Positions 9,868 through 20,624 of a DNA stretch of 64,000 bases are shown here, piece after piece (the stretch's first letter is position 1; each line of letters begins with the position of its first letter). The translations under genes were made by a program, and so were the position numbers. Under the pieces are notes generated by a model. That model was not told the origin of the DNA. It saw only the letters and a list, made by a program, of their open reading frames with translations, and did no database searches. Source of the DNA: Naganishia liquefaciens (lineage: Eukaryota; Basidiomycota; Tremellomycetes; Filobasidiales; Filobasidiaceae); contig BLZA01000053.1 of assembly GCA_013423385.1 (NCBI GenBank), positions 1 through 64,000 of the forward strand, given 5' to 3'.

Positions 9868-10600
9868 GATTATGCCAATATCAATCAGACATTTTGCTGG
9901 GATGGCGCGAGGATAGTAAAGAAAATTGAATTGTTCCATCATATGCTGTCCGGACGCGTGTCCGAATGTATTGTCCGAATATACGCGATTAGAGCGCTTC
10001 GTCCGATCGTCAGAATGTCAAAAGCTCCCTTGTGGCCTTGGTCAATATCAGTTGAGAGGCTATCTCACCTTGTTCTCCTCAAACCACCTTAAGTCTTTGA
10101 GTTTTCCTTTCTGAACATCTGCGCACTGCCTTGGAATCCGATAGTCATAGCCTCTGATCGTAATTCATCATGGCCGGCGGCACTCAACGTATGCTGCGAG
10201 CGACGCAGATAATCACCGAAGGTGGTCCAATCGAGGAGGAGAATAAAGCAATAGAAGGGAATGCATTTCTGGAGGTGATTCATAGAGCTCAAGATAAATC
10301 CATCAACAAAGCGACTAGGGCAGTGTACGCGGGACTGACGAGGGATCACCCCGTTCTTTGCCAGGAGTGGGTTGTAGAGAAAGTAGGAAAGGTTCCGCTG
10401 TATCAAGTGGATTCAAGTGAATGAGGTGCAGGGTTCTTTGGAAGGAGTGGGAAGGTTCGGCAAAGCCTTGGACTATATCTGCGTTCTTACAGCTTACTGT
10501 TCGTCTTGCTTGTACATAATTCTGTCACTGACTGGTTACTCTGAGTAGGGTGCTGGTCACAGGCGCACGAGGCGCTACGTTCTTACAGCTCAAAGTAGCA
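9868..10600. other. Decayed DNA right of the copia LTR
   Basis: Just after the LTR, 9894-9920 matches the integrase-side sequence of the same copia family at about 7980-8005, so a scrap of another copy adjoins. The rest, including an open stretch at 10170-10424 of about 84 codons, matches nothing I recognise and lacks gene context. Confidence 0.45.
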
Positions 10601-10859
10601 GCCCATGATTGGAAGTTGGGCGGAGAACTATGAAGGCGAATCTTTACGCTTTTTGTTCTCTCCAGAAGCAGCAAATGCAGGCATCGGGCCGCGTCCTCAT
10701 CAGCCCCCGTCGGTTTCCGGACGTGATATAGCTCACGACGACTCTAAAGCGTCAAGAAGCCGAGCGCGAGAAGAGCTTCAACGTTGATCACTGCGAAGGT
10801 TTGTAGCTTAGTAACCTATGATGCCGAAAATGTCGAGAAAACTGATATTGTATGTTGAC

Positions 10860-11405
10860 TACTTCTAGATACCTCTCCGGACGGTTACCACGAGATTGCT
10901 CAGCTGGGAGAAATCCTCGGCGAGAGACTCGCTCGGAATTAGGTCGAAGGACTTATAGATCGCACGATGGCAGTGTTCTCCCATCAAGGATTGTTGAGAG
11001 GAGAAGACGACGGGGCAATCCAGATGGCAGATGTTCGGCGTTGCCAATGGACTAAAGAGAGGGCCCGACTCAATGCGAAATTCTAGTTGTTCTACTGCTG
11101 GACCGCGAAATCAACCAAGGCGGAAACCTGCAGTATATGGGCTCAATGGGCAATAAAGAGTGGCAGGAATGTCCGATTGGCGCTTTGGCAATGGGGCTCC
11201 TTTATAGGTTGGCAATCTCTATCCTTTACAAACTCTCGTATGCTTACCGCCTGATGCATGCACTTAGATTCCAGCTGAGTGGCGAAACATTTGGCGCGCA
11301 ATACGACAGCTTCCCGCCCATACACGATGCGTCTCAGTGGCACAAGATCTGGTTATTCCCTGGAAAGGGCAAAAATGCCTCTCAGCCTATATCCCTAGAC
11401 GCTCA
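10860..11405 (+). pseudogene. Crypton-type tyrosine recombinase fragment (DNA-binding and core part)
   Basis: On the plus strand a decayed frame reads PDGYHEIAQLGEILGERL, then LLDREINQGG..QYMGSMGNKEWQECPIGALAMGLLYR, then DASQWHKIWLFPGKG. The pattern of a KxNQ/G-x-QYMG-hydrophobic-CPIGALA block followed by a W-K-x-x-L block is what I know from the Ndc10-like/Crypton recombinase domain of fungal tyrosine-recombinase transposons and their relatives. Stops and frame changes interrupt it. This is recognition by motif memory; a profile search would decide. Confidence 0.5.
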
Positions 11406-11579
11406 TGCTATAACGACCAAGTGTTATGGAATCGCCAACTCGACATCTCTAGTTATCAAACAGTGTGCAATTGTACTTTTAACCAGTTATCCCACCAGAG
11501 TTTTCCATTATAGCGAGTTCGACACAAAACAACAACTTGTAAAATATAGGAATCAAAATGTCAAGCTTCACCACCTATG

Positions 11580-13030
11580 ACGTCAGTACACAACTGCAAG
11601 ACTTCAAACGTCGACGATTTGCGAGCACTCGCGCGACTGGCACGGTCAAGTGTCACGTGAACAAGACGACTAAGGCATTCTCGCGGCACTCATAATGACG
11701 TGTCACCGCCGGCAACGATCAAGTCCGCAAGTAGATAAAACCTAACTTGCATTGTAGTCACCAACTCTGGAACTCACTCACGTGCACCTGTAGGCATCCA
11801 AGCATCCAGACATCCAGACGTATAAATATCCAGCCATCCAGATGCCCGGACATCCAGCCATCCAGACGTCCGGACATCCAGCCATCTGGACATCCGGGCA
11901 CCCAGACGACCAGACGTCCAGATGCATGGGTGAGTCTACATCTCCGGCAAATTAGTGAGCGAATTAGGAGAGGACCAACACCGGTCCAGGGAGTGAACAA
12001 TTGTAACGCCACCAACGCGGTGGATATATAAGACATGCAAATCTCACTCTTCTTTGCCTGGAAAAGGGAAAGAGGGGGAGAAAGTATCCATACATGACAT
12101 TGCGATACCTTGATACTCATTCAAGGAATAGCTAACCTTCTGCAATCAGTATTCGAGCAAGCAACCAAGGCTTATAGTCGCTAAGACAGGTGTGCATTGA
12201 ATACCAACTGTGTGGTACCGGGATAATATCAAGTGAGCTCTGTACCTGTGACGTGTAAAGGGATCGAGGTGAGTAACAGGTCCAGGCTTTAACACCAAGA
12301 CCGTGCTGGAAAACGTCGGTGTTCGGCAATTCTTCGAAAAGCTTACTCACATATACCGTGGCTCCTGTAAGAGACCTAGATAACGTTGTTATAGATAGCA
12401 CTATGGAATAATCCGACTAAGTACAGTACGAGGTTCTGGTGGGTCCAGTCAAATAAAATTATGCTTCTTATCTAACTCAGAAGGGGAGGAGAGTGACTCT
12501 TGCCACCGATTAGGTGAGTTCAAGCGTGATTCCATAGACATAAGGCTATGAAAAGGTACAACTTTGGCTCTCCTTATATAGACATATCCCAATACTACCT
12601 TTGGAAGGCGAATCCGCAGAAAGACAGAGACTATGTCTTCAGCTTTGGATCCGATGGACATAACTTATGTCCATGACAGAGCCTATGTCACTTGTGACTA
12701 ATGATAGGTACAAAGGACATAATTGCTGTCATCGTCGGGTACAAGGATTGGAGAGGCGCATGTGAGCTGCACAATGTTAGCTATAGTCAAGACAGTCGCG
12801 AATCGAGTACAAGTTCGAGTAGACAAGCTACTTGATTACAACAAAAGGGTGATAACAAACTTAACTGAGAGTCGAACCATAAACCTAACTAATACATAGT
12901 GCAACCTAAATGGACTATCGGGCGAGGTATCAGTGAGCTGAAAATCAAGACTCTTACAGCTCCGCTGCACGAACGGCCGATCTTTTCGGCTCCAGTAAAA
13001 CCGGATATCCGGAGAGTTAGGGGTTAAGTA
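11580..13030. other. Non-coding stretch between the two Crypton parts
   Basis: About 1.4 kb without a supported gene, holding the CATCCAG minisatellite at its left. It may be an insertion into the Crypton, or the Crypton halves may derive from different copies. No terminal repeats or target duplication could be found by eye. Confidence 0.4.
11794..11926 (+). repeat. CATCCAG-rich minisatellite
   Basis: Repeated CATCCAG/CGTCCGGA words in units of roughly 8 and 12 bp, giving higher-order units of about 24 bp. The words are partly self-complementary (CCAGACGTCCGGA, TCTGGACATCCGG). Confidence 0.75.
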
Positions 13031-13089
13031 GGTTGGAAAATATGGAACGCATGAACGCATACCAGAGCAGAAGAGAACCATCGCTGCTC

Positions 13090-14060
13090 ACTGAACATCC
13101 TGATGGTCCTCCGGCGCGTCATCTTGCAAGACTGTACTTTCCTGCAGAAGCATCAGCCGGGCCACGTGCTGTGCAAGCACGACGTCTTCAATTCGGATGC
13201 ATACCAGGTGCATGCCGCCCGACTTTTGAAGTGCGCCGATACGATACGTCCGCCTGCGGATGTACAATTACATCAGGTTATGCCGCAACTGTACAGCAAG
13301 ATGAAAATGATGAGCGACGTTCTCGACACGGGAAGAAGGACACATGATCAATCTCGCGCTCCACTGTAGATAAGAACCTTCAGGAGTTCCGTCAAGAGGT
13401 AATGCCGACTCTGTCAGAGGTGTGCGAGATTCAGGCAAAGCAAGCGACGCATAAAGAGACAATCGCCTCGCAACTTGGTATCCTTGCTGAAGGCCTGCAG
13501 CACATCACCAATGGTACGTTCGAGACCCAACCGCGGGTATGCATCACGGCACAAGTGGAAGAGGACACCGCCACGATCCCGGTACAGCCACCTTCAATCA
13601 TGCCCACCTGCTTGATCGGGTGATAAGGGCTACTCATGATTACTTGGATCAACCTCGACCTCCTCCAGATGAAGGCCAGGCCGAAGGCACGAGACCACGT
13701 CGACGACGGCTTCCGGATCAAACCTACTCGCTCTTGCGACGGCGGAAGTGTTCGTGCTTAAGGCAAATCACGCAACGGTCGACATGTTGTGGAAGGATTG
13801 GACGGAGGGATTCTTCGGCCGGCTGCCTGTAGAAGACGGTGGGAAAGGGTTGAAAAGACTCAGAGGCCCAACGTAAGCTTTACGCAAGGCAAAAGGCGGT
13901 AACCGACAAGGTGGTAAAGCTGGCGGACGCTCGCATGGAGCCAAACTGGGAGATCATCAAAACCATGAACACTTACATTGGTCGCCACAAAATGTCCGTG
14001 ACGAAGCTGCAAGACTTGATCAAGAAACAAACGGCTGAAGGCAACGTGATAGCATTCTAG
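13090..14060 (+). pseudogene. Crypton C-terminal part with GCR1_C-type DNA-binding domain
   Basis: Decayed coding pieces in order: LRRVILQDCTFLQKHQPGH followed by HDVFNS (a region that precedes GCR1_C in Cryptons), a helical stretch ending QLGILAEGLQHITNG, then near 13760-13830 MLWKDWTEGF, and finally 13873-14060 with a YARQKAVTDKVVKL helix ending ..TAEGNVIAF and a stop. The W-K-x-W-x-E-G start and the R-x-K-x-(I/V)-x-x-x-(I/V) helix are hallmarks of the GCR1_C domain found in yeast Gcr1 and in Crypton transposons. Frame breaks separate the pieces. A host Gcr1-like pseudogene is the alternative. Confidence 0.6.
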
Positions 14061-14186
14061 ATGGAAGCGGGTGGTTAGCCTCTGCGTGTATTCGGTTATC
14101 TGTGGGTTACACTTCCATGACATTGATATCATGCCCATCACGCTGCGCTACAGTCATACAACTAGTGCAGGGTGACGAGGCATGAC

Positions 14187-15005
14187 TCAGCGCGATGACG
14201 TGAAAGCAAAGCGAGAAGCATGACTTACCTGTCTAGATTGAAAGAGGAGCGAGACAGATGGCACGGTCTGCGACCGATGGCGTAGATCGACGGCGTAGAT
14301 CACCATTCCAAGCGCGAAGCCGACGTGTAGGGCGAGAGAGGCAACATATGTTATGATGGAAGCTATGTTCAGTACGAGCAGGACGTACCTAGCGGCTGCG
14401 GGGATCATCACGAGCGCTGAGTAACCGGGAGCTTTGACGGCGTCAGCCAAACGAGCCAAAGAAAGAGGTGATGATGATAGTGAGAGTGGGGTCCTTTGGC
14501 AGAGGGGTGGGAGTAATGATGGTGTCGTTAATGGCGGTGACGGAAGACGTAGTGCGCCGGATGGCACTATGGAGTGAGATATCCTAACATGATTGCTCAC
14601 TTCAAATCATCTCGATCCCGCAATCATCATCCCGTCTCGTCCGACTACCCAATTCCAGCATAACCGTCTCCGACTGATCTGCGACCTGTATGCTTGAACA
14701 TGGGAGCGACTGCGAAGATGTTTGCAAGGACCTGAACGGAAACGGGCGAAGGTTGGAGAGAAAAGATGTGATATGACAAGGGAGAGCTATTAGAACAGAA
14801 AGTTACCTGGAACAAAAGATGCAGCAGTGGCAGGCATTGTCGATAGCAGACTTTTACTCACATGAGGCCTAGAGAGCTTCGCGGAACACAGCAAACGCGA
14901 TTGCCAAGGGTCCAGCAGTGGATAGATTGATCGCTTCCGACCAGCAGCAGCCATGACTGTCGAAGTAGCTGTGTATGCGGTGATACAGGCAGGAATGACA
15001 TGCAT
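14187..15005 (-). other. Possible small membrane-protein gene or its remnant
   Basis: On the minus strand an open stretch at 14187-14600 encodes a hydrophobic segment (AARYVLLVLNIASIITYVAS) and ends at a good donor (GTAAGT at about 14226). Upstream, 14790-15005 is open and contains plausible splice sites (GTGAGT, GTAACT...TTCAG). I could not join these into one convincing protein or recognise a family. It may be a degraded gene at the boundary between the repeat-rich and the gene-dense part. Confidence 0.25.
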
Positions 15006-15452
15006 ATAGACAGGAACAACAACTTGAGAGGGTCAACGTTGGGGGAATGCTCGATCACACTAGTTTGGAAGCGATTAGGTAATTAGGTGGCATTTCATAA
15101 AATTCAATGGATTAGACAGCGGAGCAGGTTCTCCAGATTAGGTGGGGGACACGGATCTCAGCCATTCACGACTTGTTTCCAAATAGGCTGACCTATTCAG
15201 CTGAGCTGAGACAAATAGGTCGACCTATTTGGAAGCGGGCTCGTACAGGGCGAGCTGCTGTGTCCGGCGCTAGCGCCTGTCTGTCCGCGGACTCAGGCGG
15301 GACGCGCGCGGAATCAAGGGCATGATAGTAAAGCATTGAGCAGCCAGGAGTCGTGCAGTGAAAAGATGATTGAAATTGCTACAGACGTTGAAGATGCTGC
15401 GGCAGAAAGTTAAAGACATGGGAAGCGAGAAGGTAAAAGACAAAAAAGAAAC
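15006..15452. other. Spacer with paired palindromes, no gene
   Basis: No coding signal. It contains the palindrome pair at 15178-15231 and the T-rich (on the minus strand) terminator of the tRNA-Ser gene at its right edge. Confidence 0.5.
15212..15231. repeat. Perfect 20-bp palindrome CAAATAGGTCGACCTATTTG
   Basis: Perfect self-complementarity with no spacer. A diverged copy with the half-sites CAAATAGG and CCTATTC lies at 15179-15197, 14 bp to the left. This looks like a double binding site for a dimeric protein; no downstream gene can be assigned. Confidence 0.75.
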
Positions 15453-15551
15453 GACGCTGACATGATTCGAACATGCGCGAGCAGAGCCCATTGCATAGCG
15501 ACGAGGAGATCCCATTCGAGTGCAACCCAGTAACCACTTTGGTACAGCGCC
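15453..15551 (-). tRNA. tRNA-Ser(CGA) with 18-nt intron
   Basis: The minus strand folds into a class II tRNA: 7-bp acceptor stem GGCGCTG/CAGCGTC, D arm, anticodon stem TTGCA/TGCAA, long variable arm (GGGC TCT GCTC) and T arm with loop TTCGAAT. The loop reads CT-CGA-A, followed by an 18-nt intron (15497-15514) in the canonical place after base 37. Anticodon CGA reads UCG serine codons. A T-run follows the 3' end as a Pol III terminator. A nearly identical gene lies at 19484-19582 on the other strand; the visible difference is one intron base. Confidence 0.9.
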
Positions 15552-16005
15552 TGATGTTTGTTCGGCCAAACAATACAACATCTGTCGTTTTAATTTTTTG
15601 GAAAAGCCCAAAGCTTTCGAGCTTTCGCGGTGCTTTACACTCGCTTATATGACAGCAACAATGGGCCGCTATCCGAGCGCCGCCTATGCTCCATCCCTTT
15701 CGTCGTCGTCTCCTCTCCCTGCCTTCCGATGTACGGGAAATGCGATTTGCGGAATTCAATGTGTCAGATCCAGATGGAATTGGTCAACACGGCGTCCAAA
15801 TACGGCTTCGATTCAACATCGGGTGGCGGACCGATTGACCGCCGGCGTTATCCGCGCCGGAAGTTCCGCGCCGTGTTGGCTGCAGCACTGGGTGAGGCGC
15901 ACTTGCTTATACTGAGAGCCCATCTCCCCGCTGGCCCGAAGGTTTCATCTCACCGCGACGGGGCAAAGCTTCTTCTCAAACCGAACATTACTAAATTCCG
16001 CTCGC
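15552..16005. other. Upstream region of the amine oxidase gene
   Basis: About 450 bp between the tRNA-Ser gene and the oxidase start. Long frames cross it but have no domain or splice logic; I take it as promoter and 5' leader. Confidence 0.5.
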
Positions 16006-17614
16006 ATGTACGACGTCATCATTATCGGAGCCGGGTTTGCAGGATTGACGGCCGCTCGAACTATACTCAAGACGGCCTCGAATGCGAGGGTTCTGGTTCT
16101 CGAGGTAAGGTTGTGCGCGAAAGACCTCTCGCGGCTATTGACTCCCTCAATAGGCACAGACACGGCTCGGTGGAAGGTGCTTGACGTCAAGAGATTTTGC
16201 CGGCCCCGTAGACGTCGGCTGCAGCTGGATACACGGATACCGGGAGGGTAGCGTGGTAAGGGAATTAACGGACGAACTTGGTGTCGTGAGTCATGCGATG
16301 GACGACTGTCAGCCGACACTGACCTTTCGCGAATCAGAAATGCTTTGTTCCGAACAAGGGTAAAAGCTGCATGATCTTCGGAAGCAGTACGTATGACCTT
16401 GACAGTTGTATCACTTTCATGCATTGACACATTCCACAGAGGTCTTGGATGCCGATTTGGCTACCAAGCTATCCAAGAATATGTCAAAGGCACTCTCCAC
16501 CGCTGCATCGACAGCATCTGCCGACATTGCTACAAGTTTGGCTTCAAGTCTGCTAGCGCCCTCGTCCCCCCTATTCGGCGCTCTCGATTCCAGCTCGGAA
16601 CAGCATCTCGCCAAATCGCTGGCACGCACACTCGAGATCGGGATGGGTGTACAACTCGAGGAGGTCTCTCTGTCATGCTTTGGGTATGAGGACTCGGCCA
16701 AAGGAACAGACGCGGCCATCGTAGGCGGGTACGATACCCTTATCCAGAAACTGGCAGAAGAGATCAAGAAAATGGGCGGTGAGATACGGTTGGGCAGCAA
16801 GGCGCAGGATCTCGCGGCGGAAGAGGGATCGGACACCAGCGTCAGCCTCAACATTGTCGCACAAAACGATGCGCAACGCGCTTCGTCTCGTCTAGTGATC
16901 TCCACCATCCCATTGTCGCTCTTGCAAAAGAATCGCTCGGAGCTTTTTAAAGCGCTGTCACCGAGAAAACTTCACGCCATCGACAACGTACATGTTGGCA
17001 AGCTCGGCAAACTTGTTATCTCGTATGAAAATGCATGGTGGCCCACCGACACTGGAGTCTTTACTGTTCTTCCCACTGAAGACGATAGCGTCTCGACTGG
17101 ATCGCCCGAGAATCGACTTCACGACCTGTTCCGATCAGTACCTTTGGTTGTCTCCTCATTCGCCATACGGTCCGCGCCAGACGATGTCCAGCCTCCGCCC
17201 TCAACACATCCAACCTTGCTGATCTACATCCCTGTTCCCATCGTCGCCGAGATCGAAGGACAATCTGCAAGCGAAGTTGGACAGGCGATGCACGGTTATT
17301 TGGCTGAATCGTTGCCAAAGGAGGGGGTCGTGCCTGAAGGGCCTCGGCAATCCGTCCTTACGAATTGGGCTCACGATCCATACGCCCTTGGCGCCACTAG
17401 TACACCGCTTACCATCAAGAGCGTTTCCGCAGGGATCTCCCCGACCTCCTTCATCGAATTGGGGAGACCGGAAAGTTTGGGAGCCGACGATGGAAAGCCT
17501 CGGGTCTTGTTTGCGGGAGAGCATACCAGTGTGAATAACCGAGGAAGCGTAACCGGAGCCGTAGAGAGTGGTCTCAGAGAGGGGAGACGCGCTGCCCAAT
17601 TGCTGGACTTGTAG
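16006..17614 (+). CDS. FAD-dependent amine (polyamine) oxidase
   Basis: Flavin amine oxidase that would oxidise polyamines or related amines with release of hydrogen peroxide. Exons: 16006-16104, 16154-16285, 16338-16386, 16440-17614; all junctions GT-AG and phase-consistent. The protein opens with the Rossmann motif VIIIGAGFAGLTAAR, then LGGRCLTSRDF and VDVGCSWIHG (FAD and substrate region), later DAAIVGGYDTLI, and closes with LFAGEHTSVNNRGSVTGAVESG, the FAD-binding C-terminal motif. About 485 residues, usual for Fms1/PAO-type enzymes. No signal peptide; no clear peroxisomal tripeptide (ends LLDL). Exon 3 is only 49 nt and is the least certain part. Exact substrate (spermine, acetylated polyamine or histone tail) cannot be told. 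Confidence 0.85.
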
Positions 17615-17881
17615 CTACTTAGGGTCATTGGGATGACGAGCTGTCAATGTGATGCTGCAAGTAGCAGCAAGGTCCGGCTGATGCGAGACGCATCCGAACC
17701 AATGCGACAAGTATTGCTGTTCCCATCTATGTAAGCTAAAGCACTGAAAGCTCTGACGACTCCCATGAGCGATCATGGCCGGAGCCATTCCGAGCAGCTC
17801 TTCTGATGTGTGACGATTCGTAAGGCTACATATTCTCCAAGTTACAAGCTCATGTCCCTCTGGCCTGCATAAACTACACGA

Positions 17882-19328
17882 TCATTCATCAGTGTCGTTT
17901 CGCGGGTGGAGTGCTTGAGACTCACCATCCGGGCGCTTCTGTATTGCAAGTGGTATCTGCCGACGCACAGACCTGACCAAACGGTAATTAGTAAATTGCA
18001 AATTCCCTCCATCATGAACACTCACTCTACGAGACCCACATCTAAATCGACGGTGAAGAAATCGCTCGGAAACCTGCCCTCCGCATCGGTCCCTCCATCT
18101 TCCGCATCCTCGACACTCTGCAGGCGGCCGAGCTGCCGTCCCCAGGGGTCAAAAGCCAAAGACTCGCCCCAAGAGGTCCGCGCGGGCGCGGCATCGGACA
18201 AGTGGTAATGGGTTCCCGCTTGCGCTGGTGCGAGAACGTAGACCTGATGTTGAATAGCGATTGCTCGCTGTATTTGCCAATCTTCAGCTTCTAACGGAAG
18301 CCTGCCGAATGACGGTACCCACCAAAAGCGTATCTGATGGAAGATTGTCAGACGGTCGCTCACGCTCTGACACGACACTACAACTCACGCCAATGATCCC
18401 GCCCCGTCACCACTGTGAACGCCGCGGGGAAGATCAACACCTTGGCTCCGCGCTCGACCAACACCCGATGCATCTCCGGAAACCGTAGGTCATAGCAGAT
18501 CTCGAGGCCGATCGAGCCAATGGTATCGTTCACAATTACTGGATCGAGGATTTGAGGTCCAGCCAAGACGCGCAGAGACTCGCCAGTCTTGGTCAACGTT
18601 GCGCCCGAATTCGACTTAGCGGTGGCATCTTGCAGAGAGACGTCAAAGAGGTGTACCTAAACAGTCATTCCAGACGTCGACCTGATGCAGCCATGGGACA
18701 GCACTCACTTTGCGATAACTCTCTGTCACCGAGCCTTGGTCATTGATGACCACCAATGAATTGTAAACCTTCTTCCCCGTCAAAGACTCGTTGACGACGT
18801 TCTCTCCATCTGCTTCTATCGTTGGCAACTCGTGAATACCAGCAAAGATCCACACGCCAAGCTCCTTGGCGAGTTGCTGCAGGCCAATCGTGTACGCATG
18901 GGATGCCAGCGGTTGAGAGAGCTCGTAGCATTGATCTTGCGTGGGAACAATAAAGTCGGCCGCTTCCGGCAAAAAACATGCCTGAAGGAAGCATTACCAA
19001 GTCAGTATGATCAGACGTGACAGAACCTTGAACGCAGACTCACTGTCGCTCCCGCTTTCGCAGCCCTACGCACCACATCCTGCGAGATCCGCAGGTTGTG
19101 CTTCACATCCTCTGTGGAGCATATCTGACACACAGCCACCCGTCCGGGTCTTCGCGTTCCGGTGGTCATGCTTCGTCTGGTTACCGATGGCCAAATTCTG
19201 GATCGCTGATAGATGTGCTGCAAAGAAAGGCGAAAGTGTGGAGCAGATACGGAGAGTGCGGGGAAGGAACGTGTTGGTACTGATCTCGAGTACGGCGTGC
19301 CAGTACTGAGCAGCCGACGAGCGAACAT
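17882..19328 (-). CDS. Deaminated glutathione amidase / nitrilase-family (NIT1/Nit2-like)
   Basis: Carbon-nitrogen hydrolase of the Nit branch, known to hydrolyse deaminated glutathione made by transaminase side reactions. The Glu-Lys-Cys triad is visible: FLPEAADF, SYRKVHLFD and GLEICYDLRFPE. About five exons; the last begins after an intron near 17950-18004 and supplies the family tail (VRRQIPLAIQKR). Two in-frame ATGs occur: 19328 gives an Arg/Ser-rich, acid-poor leader like a mitochondrial presequence, and 19169 (MTTGTRRPGRVAVCQ) starts at the enzyme core. Mammalian NIT1 has both forms, so dual targeting is a fair inference. It is convergent with the amine oxidase; their stops are about 270 bp apart. 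Confidence 0.88.
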
Positions 19329-19483
19329 GGCGAGCGACACTGTAGCATCTATGGAGAATCGCACGCAAGCGATGTATGACACGAGGACATCCAGCCATTC
19401 AGCAGACGGAGAAGACCGGATTCTCTCTTTTTGGGTTCTTGTATTGTTATATTGTGCAAACTAGCCAACCGCTTTCACCAATC

Positions 19484-19582
19484 GGCGCTGTACCAAAGTG
19501 GTTACTGGGTTGCACTCGAATGGGATCTCCTCATCGCTATGCAATGGGCTCTGCTCGCGCATGTTCGAATCATGTCAGCGTC
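19484..19582 (+). tRNA. tRNA-Ser(CGA) with 18-nt intron, second copy
   Basis: Same fold as the copy at 15453-15551: acceptor GGCGCTG/CAGCGTC with one G-U pair, anticodon CGA at 19517-19519, intron 19521-19538, variable arm, T loop TTCGAAT. A short T-run follows. Flanks differ from the first copy, so the similarity stops at or near the gene ends. Confidence 0.92.
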
Positions 19583-19738
19583 GTCTCTTTTTATAAAGTT
19601 GCCAGTCTTCGCTTGATCTTTTTGCCGGGCTTTGACCGCTCCTGAAGGTGACATCATTTCAGCAGCGACATTTCGACCCAACACATTCGAATCATCTCGA
19701 GTCGAACTTTTTCCTTCCTCGCACTGGAACGAATCACC

Positions 19739-20301
19739 ATGTCTCGCACAGCATTGATCCACTTCAAAGTGTAAGTCACCTGTATCGCCTTCACCCAACA
19801 CGCTTTACTAAGCAATCGTTCAGCATCGGCAAGGTGCAGGTATGTCCGGTTTTTGAACCAGCCATCGCAAACGCTCAAAATGCGCCGTAGGGCGTCTCCT
19901 TTCGGTATTATACACAAAAAGAGTGAGCTCACACCGCCGCCCCCTTGTCTTTCGCTAACAATCTTTTCTGCAGAGCCTCTTCTTTAGGCCTCACGGGATG
20001 GTGTCACAACCACCCGGATGAATCGGTAGAAGGTGTAGCGTTCGGCCAGGAACCAAAAGTCGACAAATTGTACGTACCAGTCTGCGCCTCGAGCGTCCTC
20101 TCTCATATTTCCTCAAACAGCCGTCAATACCTCTCTGAGGGTCCATCCGCAGCCTCGGTCCAAAAGGTTGAGTACGTCAAGGAAACATATGACCCGGACG
20201 AGCAGACGCGGACAGAACTGCTGAAAGGCATCACCGAGGGTTTCCACGTCAGGCGGTTTGGACAGTCTGAGAGCATCGTTAAGAACGGGCCAAAGCACTA
20301 A
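19739..20301 (+). CDS. Acylphosphatase
   Basis: Small enzyme that hydrolyses acyl phosphates such as 1,3-bisphosphoglycerate. Four exons with short GT-AG introns; spliced product about 115 residues. The start MSRTALIHFKVIGKVQ joins to GVSFRYYTQKEASSLGLTGW and HNHPDESVEG. These match the family pattern V-x-G-x-VQGV-x-FR...LGL-x-GW-x-x-N-x-x-D-x-(S/T)-VEG, with catalytic Arg in SFR and Asn in CHNH. It is slightly longer than the usual 90-100 residues because of a charged C-terminal tail (GFHVRRFGQSESIVKNGPKH). Exon 2 is tiny and exon 3 is short, so automated predictors may miss it. It lies just downstream of tRNA-Ser on the same strand. Confidence 0.87.
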
Positions 20302-20624
20302 GCATGGAGGCTTCGCGGTGTCAGGGGACATATTGCGTCGGTCATTGCGTCCAGTGAACAGATCCCTATATATCGGCTCTGCTCCTTATGGGTGCTCGAT
20401 CTTGTTTCAGCATGACAGTACTCTCGTGTACTGAGCACGGGCTCGATCTGTTCTCAAACGTCTGTCTCAAAGCATCCGGCAAAAGACCGAATCCCTTTAC
20501 GAAGACAGAAGGATACCATTCACAGTCGCGCTCGCAACAGAACGGCGGATGTGACGGGCCCGTGGCTACTCTTTCAGCACTGTAATGTCATCTCATGACA
20601 ACGCATGCACATAGACTACAACTA
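20302..20624. other. Convergent 3' spacer
   Basis: Space between the stops of the acylphosphatase and PUS7-like genes; nothing beyond presumed 3' UTRs is seen. Confidence 0.5.

Noticed and set aside
12132-12661. Two minus-strand frames of 70-90 codons
   Set aside because: No domain, start context or splice sites; they lie in the non-coding gap of the Crypton relic.
15630-16184. Long plus-strand frame over the amine oxidase start
   Set aside because: It overlaps exon 1 of the oxidase in another frame, has no domain and lies mostly in the promoter.
16006-19328. Amine oxidase and NIT amidase as a metabolic cluster
   Set aside because: Only two convergent genes with distinct substrates; no regulator, transporter or shared promoter supports a cluster.
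19329-19382. Upstream extension of the NIT amidase beyond ATG 19328
   Set aside because: The frame is open but begins with a GTG codon, not a normal start in fungi.
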